From Siphonodentalium dalli (lineage: Eukaryota > Mollusca > Scaphopoda > Gadilida > Siphonodentaliidae), in NCBI GenBank assembly GCA_032622095.1, contig CP136066.1, positions 46,844,911-46,908,910 of the forward strand: DNA of 64,000 bases. Reading direction: 5' to 3'. The position numbers and the translations under genes were made by a program. The notes under the pieces are model-generated. The model worked only from the letters and a program-made list of their open reading frames with translations. It ran no database searches and was not told the DNA's origin. How positions within the stretch are numbered: position 1 is the first letter of the stretch; each line of letters opens with the position of its first letter. Shown here piece by piece: positions 44,900 to 55,997 of this stretch.

Positions 44900-45375
44900 T
44901 TAAAGGTGCTCAATCAGATTCGATGGTCCCCATATAATTAGATTCCAACAACAACATTTTTTTTAGAAATGCTGCTTCAGTAATATCAGAATCGATTAAT
45001 TGCCCAAAAATAATGCTAACCACTGTCAACTACATGTATAGTATAAAATCGACTGATACGTTATATTTATCAACATGCTGTTCGACGAAGTTTGACCTTA
45101 TTATCAACACAAAGCCTCTTCATTTTAGAGTTATCCATCTTCATCCGCAATTTGGTCTGAGACCGTCGGCTCGTCAAATTTTTCTGGGCCACTATTAAGT
45201 ATCGATGGTGATAAATATTAAAATTTCAAAAATTGATATCTAATAACTCTGAGCTTTGATACATGTAGGTGGGTCCCTCGACTTGATTAAAATATTTTTA
45301 CCCCCCCCCCGATTCCATATACATGTATATGTAAATAGCAAATGAGGGGCACTTAATCGGATTATGCATCTTTAA
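44900..45375 (-). mobile_element. TTAAAGGTGC family MITE, full-length
   Basis: TTAAAGGTGCTCAATCAGAT at one end and, reversed, TTAAAGATGCATAATCCGAT at the other. The interior matches the reverse of 45389-45841. Confidence 0.85.
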
Positions 45376-45388
45376 ACTGTATTTGAAT

Positions 45389-45841
45389 TTAAAGATGCAT
45401 AATCTGATGAAGGGCCCCCTGAATTAATGCTCGCACATTACTCTTTATTTGGACTTGGGGGGGTAAAAGATATTTGGTACGAGTCGAGGAACCCACCACC
45501 TATCAAAGCTCAGAGTTATTAGATATCAATTTTTGAAATATACTATTTTTCACGATCAAGAATTAATAGTGGCCCACAGTCTCGGACCAAATTTCAGATG
45601 AAGATGGATAACTCTAAAATCAAGAGGCTTTCTGTTGATAATAAGGCAAAATTTTGTAGAACAACATGTTGATAAATAACATATGTCAGGCAATTGTATA
45701 CTTTAGTTGACAGTGGTTAGCATTATTTTAGGGCAATTAATCAATTCTGATAACGTAACTGAAGCAGCCTTTCTAAATACAAATGTATGATGTTGGAATC
45801 TGATTATATGGGTATCATCGAACCGGATTGAGTACCTTTAA
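45389..45841 (+). mobile_element. TTAAAGATGC family MITE, full-length
   Basis: It opens TTAAAGATGCATAATCTGAT and closes GGATTGAGTACCTTTAA. It lies 13 bp from an inverted sister copy, so the two together form a ~940-bp inverted repeat with arms of about 450 bp. Confidence 0.85.
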
Positions 45842-45874
45842 AATGAACTGTATCCAGTATAAACATGTTAAACC

Positions 45875-46227
45875 TGATAATTAATTAGAGCATGCAGTCC
45901 CTGTTGACATGCGGTATCCGCTGGTAATCTTACCACAGTAATATGTGTTAACTGTGATAACCAAGTTAATTGTTTTTACCACAAAAATTCTGAATTCTAT
46001 CTAGACATTTTGAAAAAATAAAAAAAAATTCTGGTGTGATTACAATGTCAACTTTAAAACAAAATTCATATAAACATCGCATGAAAAATACAGCCTAACT
46101 GCAAATGTGAGGTGGACCACATTCTGCGGCGGTATAACTGACTGCGGTTGATCGCATGAACACGCCTGAATACTGCAGTAATACCCGAGTAATATAAGGC
46201 GAGTTGATTAATTAAAGCATAGCTGTA
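45875..46227. mobile_element. Fragments of the AATTAATTAGAGCAT family
   Basis: AATTAATTAGAGCATGCAG (45879) and GATTAATTAAAGCATAGCTG (46206) both resemble the right terminus of 28326-29377, in the same orientation. GACATGCGGTATCCGCTGGT matches its CCGCGG arm. This is a rearranged relative rather than an intact copy. Confidence 0.5.
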
Positions 46228-46446
46228 ATTTTACATGTATGTTCTATAGACATTGTTGGGAAAGAGAATATAGCTGTGCGACAATGTTAATCCTGATGAG
46301 CTAAGTTAGAAATTTTTCAATCGAAACCTCATAAAAAAAAATATAAATTCAGTTCTCAATTTTCGAACACTTCTAGGAAATTGTTCAAAAATATTGTTAA
46401 AAGATGCCCATTCGATTTGACACTGTAAATATACCCTGTTCAAGTG

Positions 46447-46559
46447 TTCCTGCTAATGTGCTATGATGCGGTTGGGTCCTGCTTAATTGCTATGAATTGC
46501 ACTACCCGCATCATAGCAATTCAGCAGGACCACCAGCATCATAGCATATTAGCAGGACC
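46447..46559. repeat. Nested double hairpin with CTGCTAATNTGCTATGA
   Basis: The outer pair TTCCTGCTAATGTGCTATGATGC (46448) with GCATCATAGCATATTAGCAGGACC encloses the inner pair GGTCCTGCTTAATTGCTATGA (46475) with TCATAGCAATTCAGCAGGACC. The four arms are related to each other, so the structure is a palindrome of a tandem duplication. Confidence 0.85.
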
Positions 46560-46561
46560 AC

Positions 46562-46980
46562 TTGGCCAGTGGTAAAATAGTTTGTTTTCCATACGGATAT
46601 GTGTTTTCAAATAATCATGTAATGATATCTAACATACATGTATATGATCCCATTTATAGATTTTATTCATCACGGCCAGATAAACTTTGTATACAGACAG
46701 TTTTACCAAACTTAGAATTTTTATTAGGTGCTTTCATTGTAGCTGTAATTACTAGTATTAAAAGAGTGCTCAATAAAGTTTGTTTTATCATTTATGCTCA
46801 TTTGGAATTTGGATGCTATTTAATTCTGTTTATCTATATAATTGGCTGCACTGCTAAATTTTGACTCATTTCAGTCATTTGATGTCAGTACATGTAGTTG
46901 TCCATCGAAATGGCGAACACAACCAAAGACAAATTACAAGAGGAAAGACAACAAATACATTTGATGTGCACTAAAACAGA
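46562..46980. other. Spacer with a 100-codon hydrophobic frame
   Basis: The frame 46562-46864 encodes a C-terminal hydrophobic stretch (LLGAFIVAVITSI, CYLILFIYIIG) but has no family signature and sits between MITEs. Probably chance AT-rich translation. Confidence 0.2.
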
Positions 46981-47149
46981 TACAGTAGTGCCCTAAGAAA
47001 TCGACCCCTTAACCACAGCAGAATTATGTGTAACTTTCAGGATTTAGTCGGATATATGGCTTGTTGCCATTCATCGGAAAGCTCTCCCCGAGTTTAATAC
47101 CCGTAATTCTGCTGTGGTTAAGGAGTCGATTAATTAGAGCATTACTGTA
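46981..47149. mobile_element. Foldback MITE of the TACAGTARTGCYCTAA family, copy A
   Basis: TACAGTAGTGCCCTAAGAAA at the left and the inverse of GATTAATTAGAGCATTACTGTA at the right. The arms continue through CACAGCAGAATTAYG and pair over most of the element. 169 bp. Confidence 0.8.
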
Positions 47150-48645
47150 GTTACAAATGTATGTCTAGCCTCCTGTTGTGTCACTAATAAGATCTTTAAT
47201 TCACATACGGTACACATGTACATGTACATGTACTATATACCTGTTCAAGCGTTTACAAGTGTCAGTCATCGAGAAACTGACCAAAAGTTTTGGTAGTATA
47301 TAATATAGGCTAGCACTGCACTTGGGCTACATGTACATGTTCTGTAAGTGATTATAATGTACTATTTTTATATTCTGCTGTGAAAGTGTTGCTGAATGAA
47401 ATTTAAGTTTACCCCGATATTCTAAGTCCGCTCGACTAAGATGGGTTTTTTTCTCGAAAACTGATATCTGAATATACATGACTTTTTGTACGTCTTCCAC
47501 TGGTTGGTATTCCCTCTAAAATGACTAATTTTAACTGATTAGATTAGCCCTGGTATGGAAAACTCTAACTGTTATAGCCCGATGAGCGGTTTACTGCCAA
47601 CAGCGGTGATGATATGATGACCAGCGTTGTGCATGGCATATGTTGATCCAGGTAAGAATGCTACCATACATTCCAAACATTCATTAAATATCTTATTAAT
47701 AGTAACCCAAACTACACAAGAGACTAGTATTACTAAGATTGGGCTCGATTAATGATGTGACACTTTCAGTACTTCATTTACTAGTAGCCTGGTACTGGTG
47801 GGCCTGGCTACAGATACTTGTTTGGCGTGTTTGAGGCCTGTGGCACAAGGGCAGCAGAATCAATTAAAATTTCTCTTATTGTAGTGTAGTACATGTACAT
47901 GAATAGTACCGGTAGTACAGCACACAAAGAGGTATATAGTACCGGCACATGTACATGTACTCTCTCTGTTTTCACACATGTTTTTTTTCAATTTAACAAC
48001 ATGAGTCTTTTATGACACATACATGTACTAAAGTGAAAGTAGGCCTACATGTATATAATGTGCACCCAGTATACCGGTACATGTACTGATATATTACATT
48101 GCAATACAGTCCGAGTACAATGATATAGCAAAATTATGCATAGTAGAGTAACAACCTTTTGTACAAACAGTCCTGACAATGATATACCGGGATATCATGG
48201 TGATAGTTCATACATTTGGAATTACCGAATACCTGAGTTTGTGGATAGACCGCTTCATGCGATGTTTATGTGAATTTTTATTTTTAAGTCGGCATTGCAT
48301 ACGGTAGTCCTATAAACCACACCAGAGAATAGCAATTGTCGGTCAGTGACCAACTTCTTATGTTTATGCAATCGATACAATCCGGTTCTGCTTTTGATGT
48401 CCAGTTCGATATTTGTGGTGTGTTCTTGTGCAAAAATATAATTCTAACTAATGCGCCAAAAATCAGGTTTATAAATTTATCCATTCTTGAGCAAGAGCAA
48501 CTCGTAAAACTTGTATGGTATAACATTCCAAACTGAGTATTTCTGCTATCAAACCATATGATAATAATGTTGAACCGGACATCGAAATCTGAACCGCATT
48601 TATGGATTGCAGCACGTGATGTTGAATAAACAGTTATAGAGGATA
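47150..48645. other. Unique-looking region rich in ACATGTAC and ACCGGTAC
   Basis: Multiple ACATGTACATGT words (47215, 47328, 47890, 47947, 48024). No exon or RNA gene was recognised. Confidence 0.35.
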
Positions 48646-48867
48646 TACAGTAATGCTCTAATTAATCGACTCCTTAACTACAGCAGAATTATGGGTAACT
48701 TTTCAGGATTTAGTCGGAAATATGGGTTGATGCCATTCATCGGAAACGTTCTCGGTGAGAGCTTTCCGATGAATGGCAACAAGCCATATTTCGGACTAAA
48801 TCCTGAAAAGTTACCCATAATTCTGCTGTAGTTAAGGAGTCGATTAATTAGCTCTAGAATTACTGTA
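48646..48867. mobile_element. Foldback MITE of the TACAGTAATGCTCTAA family, copy B
   Basis: TACAGTAATGCTCTAATTAA at the left, inverse at the right. The arms of about 105 bp are nearly perfect through CTACAGCAGAATTATGGGTA, CAGGATTTAGTCGGA and CCATTCATCGGAAA, with a loop of about 12 nt. The same ends cap the larger element at 28326-29377. Confidence 0.9.
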
Positions 48868-49964
48868 ACATGGTTTATAATATACAAATGTATACTGTAT
48901 GGGAAACATCAGAGGTTTACAAAGTAATAAAAACAGTTGATTTGTTCTTTATTCTTGTGGTTATATACACGTACATACATGTATTCTAAAAATAAATGTC
49001 CTTTACAACGTGGATCAATGAAATGCGGTTGTTGCATTTAAAATGCATTGAGGTTGCATTGTGTCTCGCCACTTTGTAAATGCCTTAATGACAGCATTTA
49101 AATTAAATGCACTGCATTGGGAATAATCGCAGTCGCATTGAAATTACCGATCATTGCGCCAAAAAAGTATACTAGTATGAACACCCAAATAACGATACGA
49201 TAGTGTATTTTGCAATTTTAGTTATAATTTTGTTTAATTTAAATTCACATCTGAATAATTCTGTGTTATTTTCCCACTCCTGGTGTACATGTATATGTTC
49301 GGAATCGGACATTCATGATGTAGTTTTCCATTCAAAATGGAATAAACATAAATAAACACTGTTGACATTAATTGTTTTATAATCAGAATCTGAGAATCAT
49401 GATTCTCATTTTGATTCTAGTAAAAAGTCTTGATTCCCTGTAGAAAGTGAAACACTAACATTTTGATTATTGCCAAAAATCTGATGGATTTTAAGGCCTG
49501 CATCAAGACATTTGTTTGTGAATAAATCAAGGTAAATGTGTTAAAATATGAACGCATTTACAAATGTGTTGCTCCAAAATCGCAAAGTAGATTCGAACAT
49601 GTGGTCGCTTTTCTAAGAAATTTGTGAGTGGTCTGTACATGTACATACATGTAAGTTACTTGACCAATTACACAAGGAGTCGAGGGACACAATCAATGAG
49701 GACGTTTGTACTAAAAAATATTTTTTTACGCAAGGAACGAACACAAGGCCACTTTCTTAATTTATATTATGAGACAACAAGACAGATCGTAAATCGCTGT
49801 TATATGACAATATATGTGGCCATCATAATGGTCGACAGGCATGACGCCAACAAAAACCAATCTGTCAGGCTAATATAAAGAAGTCGCGACTTATTGCTGG
49901 TGGAACCTATTAAAGGCATCGTTCCATTTCGTTAATAACAACTTACATGTAACATTCACCTCCA
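48868..49964. other. Low-feature region with one perfect 16-bp palindrome
   Basis: GAGAATCATGATTCTC at about 49391 is a perfect palindrome. TGCATTTAAAATGCATTGAG-type words cluster at 49030-49145. No gene was recognised. Confidence 0.4.
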
Positions 49965-50165
49965 CCTCTTTACTCTTGGGCTCCAAATAAATATGCATGC
50001 ACCAGCTGCATCCACGTTTATTATTTTTCTTGGGAAATCCCCCCCCCCCCTGCACAGTGCTTATTTGGGTCTGCACGTTTATTAATATTTTGAAGCTATG
50101 AAAATTTAAATCAGCACAAATTCAAGATTTCTATATGATTCAGATGTAAAAATGATCAACACGTC
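49965..50165. repeat. CTTGGGCTCCAAATAAAYATGCATGC family, copy 2
   Basis: Same block order as 27050-27240, with a C11 run replacing the shorter C-run of copy 1. Confidence 0.75.
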
Positions 50166-50400
50166 TACATTAGTTCCTAGCTAAACAAGACATTTTGTCA
50201 TATGTTTATACTTTACTGTGAAATTGCGTTTCTTCCGTTCTCCATGAACGGATTCTCAAAATGTTTGGTTTTCCAAAAAACAAGGATTCGAACTGTCTGA
50301 ACTGAACTCCATGCGTTTGTTTAAATAGATGAATAAATAATGGGAAAGACATACAATCCTAGTTCATAATGAATTTAAGTATATAAATATAAATAATAAA

Positions 50401-50523
50401 CGGCGGATTCAACGTGGTCATGGGTTTTGACCGCGTTAAAAAAATCAGCAAACTCTGCATGAACCCCGAAGTTTGCTGATTTTTTCTCGCGGTCAAAACC
50501 CCATGACCGCATTGAAACCGCCG
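50401..50523. repeat. Hairpin MITE with CGGCGGTTTCAATGCGGTCA arms
   Basis: The arm 50401-50454 pairs with 50470-50523 around a 15-nt loop, with about six mismatches in 54. The arms contain GGTTTTGACCGCG and AAAAATCAGCAAACT. Confidence 0.85.
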
Positions 50524-50789
50524 TTCATTTCTTATATGAATAACACAATTTAAGATTGGTGAATTATTTCTTTTGGTTAATTTAATAAACGTACAGGACC
50601 AAATAACGATCGTACAGGTGGGAATTTTACCTCGATTTTAATAATCGTACATTAGGCACTCAAGAGTACATATTCAAGTATGTGGCAAACCAAAAAAACA
50701 CCACACGATACATACATGTACCTGTACTACATGTTGACTCGTATACCTGAACCTGCTATAAAAATTATTTGGTTAACCACAGTTGATGT

Positions 50790-50915
50790 TTTGCTCAGAG
50801 TTCCCCCTGCACTATTATTTGGGTCTGTACTTTTATTAACTTTCAATGGAATTTCCCCCCCCCGCACTATTATTTGGGCCTGCACTTTTATTTGGAGCCT
50901 GAGAGTAAGTTGCAT
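50790..50915. repeat. CACTATTATTTGGGYCTGCAC tandem pair
   Basis: GCACTATTATTTGGGTCTGT (50808) and GCACTATTATTTGGGCCTGC (50864) flank a C9 run. Related to the CTTATTTGGGTCTGCAC block of the 27050 and 49965 repeats. Confidence 0.65.
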
Positions 50916-50946
50916 TGACATTTATTTTCACGAATTACCATGCTAA

Positions 50947-51650
50947 AGGCCAAAGAAAAAAGATTGTATGTTTCCGGTAAAAAAAAATTTAGGGTACTAG
51001 TAGGTAGGTAGGGAATTTTTTTTATTTTATTTTATTTTGATATTTTTGATCCAGCTGCAGAAATATTGAACTACCTCGACCAAAGTGACATAAAATGCCA
51101 ACCCGTGCCATGGGGAAAGTATTACTTGATCAACACAGTGGAAATATACATTAAGATTGATAAAAAATCAAACTTACTTCATGCTTACGTGTGTTTTTTA
51201 TTATATCTAATACCACATTTTCATAAATTTGGCTATAAACTTGGTACAAAATTGATGTCACTAACTTTTTATAAGAATTTTACCAATAATACCGCCATTA
51301 TACCGTACATGTATTGTGACGATTACATCCCATTGTCTGGGGGTAGCCAGTACACCCACCGAGCATGCCTGGTTTTTGGAAACAGTAGCTACTAGTACAT
51401 GTATACCCCTAATATATGCAGTGATAACCTCTTTACATGTATATATACAGATACACACCCACCATGTCTGTTGATAGAGTTCCATAAGTCCCAAACAAGA
51501 CATAAAGCAGGCAGGAGATCCACTCTCAGGAAATTAAAATTGCGAAAATTTTGACTTTTTCTCAAAATATCAATAAAAAGTTTAGGGTCGGCGGGTTATT
51601 TTTAGGGTCGGTCGATGTACGGAAACATAGTATCTTTTTTCTTTGGCCTA
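50947..51650. mobile_element. TIR element GGCCAAAGAAAAAAGAT...ATGTTTCCGGTA
   Basis: The left end AGGCCAAAGAAAAAAGATTG and the right end TATCTTTTTTCTTTGGCCT are inverted and continue into TATGTTTCCGGTA / TACGGAAACATA and TTTAGGGT words. The length is about 700 bp. The 109-codon frame 51066-51395 inside has no transposase features. TAA/TTA-like flanks suggest Harbinger but are not exact. Confidence 0.6.
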
Positions 51651-51837
51651 AGGAACATTGCAACTGGTTTGAAGTAACATGGCCGCGTTGCGTCAACACT
51701 GGAACTGCATTGATGGTAAGTTTCAACATGGTCTCACTGAGGTTCTATTAAATATAAATACTAGTATGGTTGAGGCCAACTTGAGGGAGACAATTATTTT
51801 GAGAATATGTGATCCTGTGTTAACATGAGCCTAAGGC

Positions 51838-52210
51838 GACACCAATTTTTAAGTCTGGTTTACGAACACCTCCTACAACTTTGTTTCCATTTCATGAAAA
51901 AAAAATTAACTTTTTTTGTCCCAAAATATTTTACACGCGTACTGATTTTCATGTGCTGTCGCATCCGGTTCTGCTTATGATCATTTACAGATCCATATTT
52001 TCATGTATTTCATGACAAGATATGTCTTGTTTGGTTTGAACCGAATTTCATTCAAAAACATTTTTTCACAATTTTTGTAAAATTTATGTAAAATTCCACG
52101 ATTTACTTGATATAAATTGGGGGGACAATCTTTTTTATTTTAATTTTTTTCCCTCCTGCATCTACTTTTTTTCTCCCCACATCGTAAACCAGACTTAAAA
52201 ATTGGTGTCG
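51838..52210 (-). mobile_element. GGCGACACCAATTTTTAAGTC MITE (Harbinger-like), copy 2
   Basis: It is inverted relative to 44550-44873 with the same termini. Flanks are TAA on the left and TTA on the right. It holds an extra internal block (CACGCGTACTGATTTTCATG onward, about 80 bp) absent from copy 1. Confidence 0.7.
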
Positions 52211-52520
52211 CTTAAATATCATCTGATGGAGTCAAAATCATTGAACCGTCACTTATGCATGCACATGTTGTCTTGATGTTGAGTCTGGCTTTCATCATTT
52301 TCATTAGTTTTACTGTTAATATCCACCAAAGGTTGAGGTGTTATGGAACAACTGTATGGCATCGTATACTGTTATCTTCCGAGTAAATATGGAGTCTCTA
52401 ATTCTTTTATCAGTCACGCATCTACTCATCAAATAGTATAATCCTTAAATATTTGTAGTCCAGGTGATCTCGACTGCACAGTACATGTATAAACATTCAT
52501 CTGTGCACAGTGTGTTTTAA
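52211..52520. other. No recognised feature
   Basis: Short spacer between a MITE and a tandem duplication. Nothing recognised. Confidence 0.35.
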
Positions 52521-52735
52521 ATTTCTTTGCCGTGTAACAACTGTTGTCCCAAGTTTCAATGCCTTGTCCTCCTGGTATGTAGGGATTACCAATTTACCAT
52601 TGCCGTGTTTTAATTTGCAATTTTGATGATGACGCTCACTAAGCTTGTTGATAATTTTCTTTGTCGTGTAACAACTGTTGTACCAAGTTTCTACGCCGCG
52701 TCCTCCTGGTATTTAGGGATTACCGGTGCCTTTAA
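52521..52735. repeat. 135-bp tandem duplication
   Basis: TTTCTTTGYCGTGTAACAAC, GTTGTMCCAAGTTTC and GTCCTCCTGGTATKTAGGGA recur at about 52522 and 52657. It lies 3' of the LINE remnant on the minus strand and may be its 3' UTR. Confidence 0.7.
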
Positions 52736-52977
52736 TAGCGTCAGATGCATCATTGCCAGTTAATGTACATTAGAGTGGAACTGAATTAACAATGTCACAT
52801 TGACACAGTACTCAGTTAAGACCAGTAAAACAGCAAAAGTAGTATTATTGTACAGCAGGCTTATCACTATCAGTACTTACTACATGTACTGACCCCTTAC
52901 TATCGTGGATCAATCTGAATCTGAATGGTTACGCTGCAGATCCCAATTATGGTAATTTCGCAGCGGGCGAGAGAGTC

Positions 52978-53489
52978 TCAGATCTTTTCCTTCAGCGCAC
53001 TCTTGAAGGAATCCACAGGCTGTTGTTGTAGGATTAAGGATTCCTCCAGCTGATTCCAGTCGCATATAGTTCGAACAAATGTGGAATTAGTGAACTGAGC
53101 TGACACGTATGGTATAGCCTCGTAGCACTGACTGTTGTTCCTTTAAATTAGGTGCCGAGGAATTTGGCTGGTGACGTAGCCTGTCAGAACTTTGCTCTGC
53201 GATATAAGACGCCTTGTTTCGGGTGTAAAGTATTGATTAGGTGGTATAGCCGGGACCAATCCACCCACCACCTTACTCATGAATCCCAGCCGATTTATTT
53301 TCCGCCGTTTCTGCAATGTTGGTAAATCTAGCTCGTAGAGGATCTTGGTCATATATCCATCTTCTTTGCTCTTATAGTCTCTTTTAATGAAACGGGCTGC
53401 TCTACGCTGGATTCTTTCCAGCTTGTCGATGTGATTTTGTTGGTAGGGGTCCCAGATGGTGTCTGCGTAGTCATGTCATGATCTTCAAA
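52978..53489 (-). pseudogene. C-terminal fragment of a LINE (CR1/L2/jockey-type) ORF2
   Basis: On the minus strand from about 53483 the frame reads YADTIWDPYQQ, then IDKLERIQRRAARFIKRDY, LPTLQKRRKINRL, and after an in-frame TAA (at RHLI, about 53143) continues to FVRTICDWNQLEESL and FKSALKEKI before the terminal stop at 52978. The WDPY...LE.IQRRAARF and P.RTI.DWN.L patterns are characteristic of the region downstream of the reverse transcriptase in jockey/CR1/L2-group LINEs. The RT core and the endonuclease are missing, so this is a 5'-truncated, stop-containing, inactive remnant. The exact clade cannot be fixed from this piece. Confidence 0.8.
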
Positions 53490-54216
53490 CTTCTCAATTC
53501 TTCTTCTTCTGGACAGGTGCATTATGAGCAGGCCACTGGCACTACATCATGATTGTACCGGTACCACAAATTCAATTTTGAGAAAATATTCTGGTTATGG
53601 CCAGGTAGCTGAGGTACTGTTCAATACTATAGTTGATCCGTTTCGTTATCGTAGCTTAATTCTTACTGTTCCGGGAATTGAAATATTTTTTGTCACATGA
53701 AATTCAGTCTTTTTCGATATTTGCGCACATACATGGGGAGAAATCGGCGAATCTTATATATAAGTCCACAGTTTATCCGTTTGTAGCCAATACACCATTT
53801 CCTTCTGTCAATCCGCGTTGATTCGCGACAAAATTAACTCAAAATACCACAAGAAATTATCCGCGCTTCATTTTGAAGAACGATAACTAAAAGTTAAGAT
53901 TGTAATTTGGCTGCAGAAACGAAACGAAACGAATTTTGAAACACAATAATTGTATTCACTAATATTTTCCTGTTGGTATATTGTCTACTATAGTATATGC
54001 AATCATTTATTTGAAATAATAAGTATCACTTAGAGAATAATTCTTACTGATAATTAGAAATCTCTTTATTTTGTATCCCTTTAATATTAAATAATGGCCC
54101 TGAAAATTGTCTGTTTGTCAGTTTAATGTTCACTAATTATAGCTAGGCTGTTAGATAAAGTATGATATTGCTTCATTTGTCCGGGGTAGTGTATTGTCAT
54201 ACTGTCATAATAAACT
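53490..54216. other. No recognised feature
   Basis: Spacer between the LINE remnant and the 45-bp minisatellite. Nothing recognised. Confidence 0.35.
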
Positions 54217-55965
54217 TCAAGTAATAAGGTAACTACTCGTCAATGATGCTTGAATACATAAATGATTAATAAGGTAACAACTACCCGTCAATGATCGACG
54301 TCTTAATATAGAAAGGTTTTATAAGGTAACTAACTACACGGCAATGATACTTATTATAGAAGGTTAATAATTTAACTTCTTGTCAATGATGCTTTAATAT
54401 AGAAAGGGTTAATAAGGTAACTACCCGTCAATAATGCTTTAGTGTAGAAATTGTTACTAAGGTAACTACATGTCAATGATGCTTTAATAAAGAAAGGGTT
54501 AATAAGATAAAGTTCTACACGTCAATGATGCTTAAATATAGAAAGGGCTAATAGGGTAACTACACGTCAATGATGTTTTAATATAGAAAGGGTTAATATG
54601 GTAATTACACGCCAATGGTGCTTTAATATAGAAAGGGTTAATATGGTAACTACCGTCCATGATGCTTTAATATATAACTGGCTACTATGATAACTACATG
54701 TCAATGATGCTTTATTGTAGAAAGGGTTAATAATGTAACTAATCACCAATGATACTCATTATAAAAAGGGTTAATAAGGTAACTGCCTGTCAATTATTGC
54801 TTCAACGTAGAAAGGGTTAATAAGGTAATTACACGCCAATGGTGCTTTAATATAGAAAGGGTTAATATGGTAACTATCAGTCAATGATGCTTTAATATAG
54901 AAAGTGTTATAATATGGTAACTGCACGTCAATGATGCTTTGATACAAAAATGGTTAATAAGGTAATTACCCGTCAATGGCGCTTTAATATAGAAATGGTT
55001 TATAATGTAACTACTCACCAATGATACTTAGTATAGAAAGGGTTGTTTAATGTAACTACCCGTCAATTAATGCTTTAATATAGAAAAGGTTAATAAGGTA
55101 ACTACACGCCAATGATACTTAGTATAGAAAGGGTTGGTAAGGTAACTACACGACAATGATACTTTAGTATATAGAGGGTTAATTAGGCAACTACCCGTCA
55201 ACGATGCTTTAATATAGAAAGGGTTAACATGGTAACTACACGTCAATGATATTTTAATAAAGAAAGGGCTAATAAGGTAACTACATGTCAATGCTGCTTT
55301 AATACAGAAATGGTTAATAAGGTAACTTCACGTCAATGATGCTTTAATATAGAAAGGGTTAATACTGTAACTACTCACCAATGATACTTAGTATAGAACG
55401 GGTTAATAAGATAACTACCCAGCAATAATGATGCTTTAATATAGAGAGGGTTATACTAAGGTAACTACACGTCAATGATGCTTTAATACATAAATGGTTA
55501 ATAAGGTAACTACCCGCCAATGGCGCTTTAATATAGAAAGGGTTAATAATGCAACTACTCACCAATGATACTTAGTATAGAAAGTGTTAATAAGGTAACT
55601 ACCTGTCAATTAATGCTTTAATATAGAAAGGGTTAATAAGGTAACTACACGCCAACGGTACTTAGTATAGAAAGGGTTAATAAGGTAACTATATACGACA
55701 ATGATACTTTGATATATACAGAGTTAAGGAGCCAACTACCCGTCAATGATGCTATACTATAGAAAGGGTTAACATTGTAACTACACATCAATGATATTTT
55801 AATATAGAAAGGGTTAATAAGGTAACTACGCGTCAATGATGCTTTAATAAAGAAAGGGTTAATAAGGTAACTACCTGTCAATTAATGATTTAATATAGAA
55901 TGGTTAATAAGGTAACTACACGCCAATGGTGCTGTAATATAGAAAGGGTTAATAAGGTGACTTCA
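54217..55965. repeat. 45-bp minisatellite, about 39 copies
   Basis: The unit reads AAGGTAACTACACGTCAATG followed by ATGCTTTAATATAGAAAGGG and TTAAT. Substitutions and small indels are frequent. 45 bp is 15 codons, so minus-strand frames with INPFYIKASLTCSYL-like 15-residue repeats stay open for several units, but they break repeatedly and are not a gene. Confidence 0.95.
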
Positions 55966-55997
55966 ATGCAGATTATACAGTTTAACAAATTACCACA

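Noticed and set aside
54567-55881. Minus-strand frames with INPFYIKASLT repeats
   Set aside because: The 45-bp minisatellite is a multiple of three. Indels break every frame, and there is no flanking gene structure.
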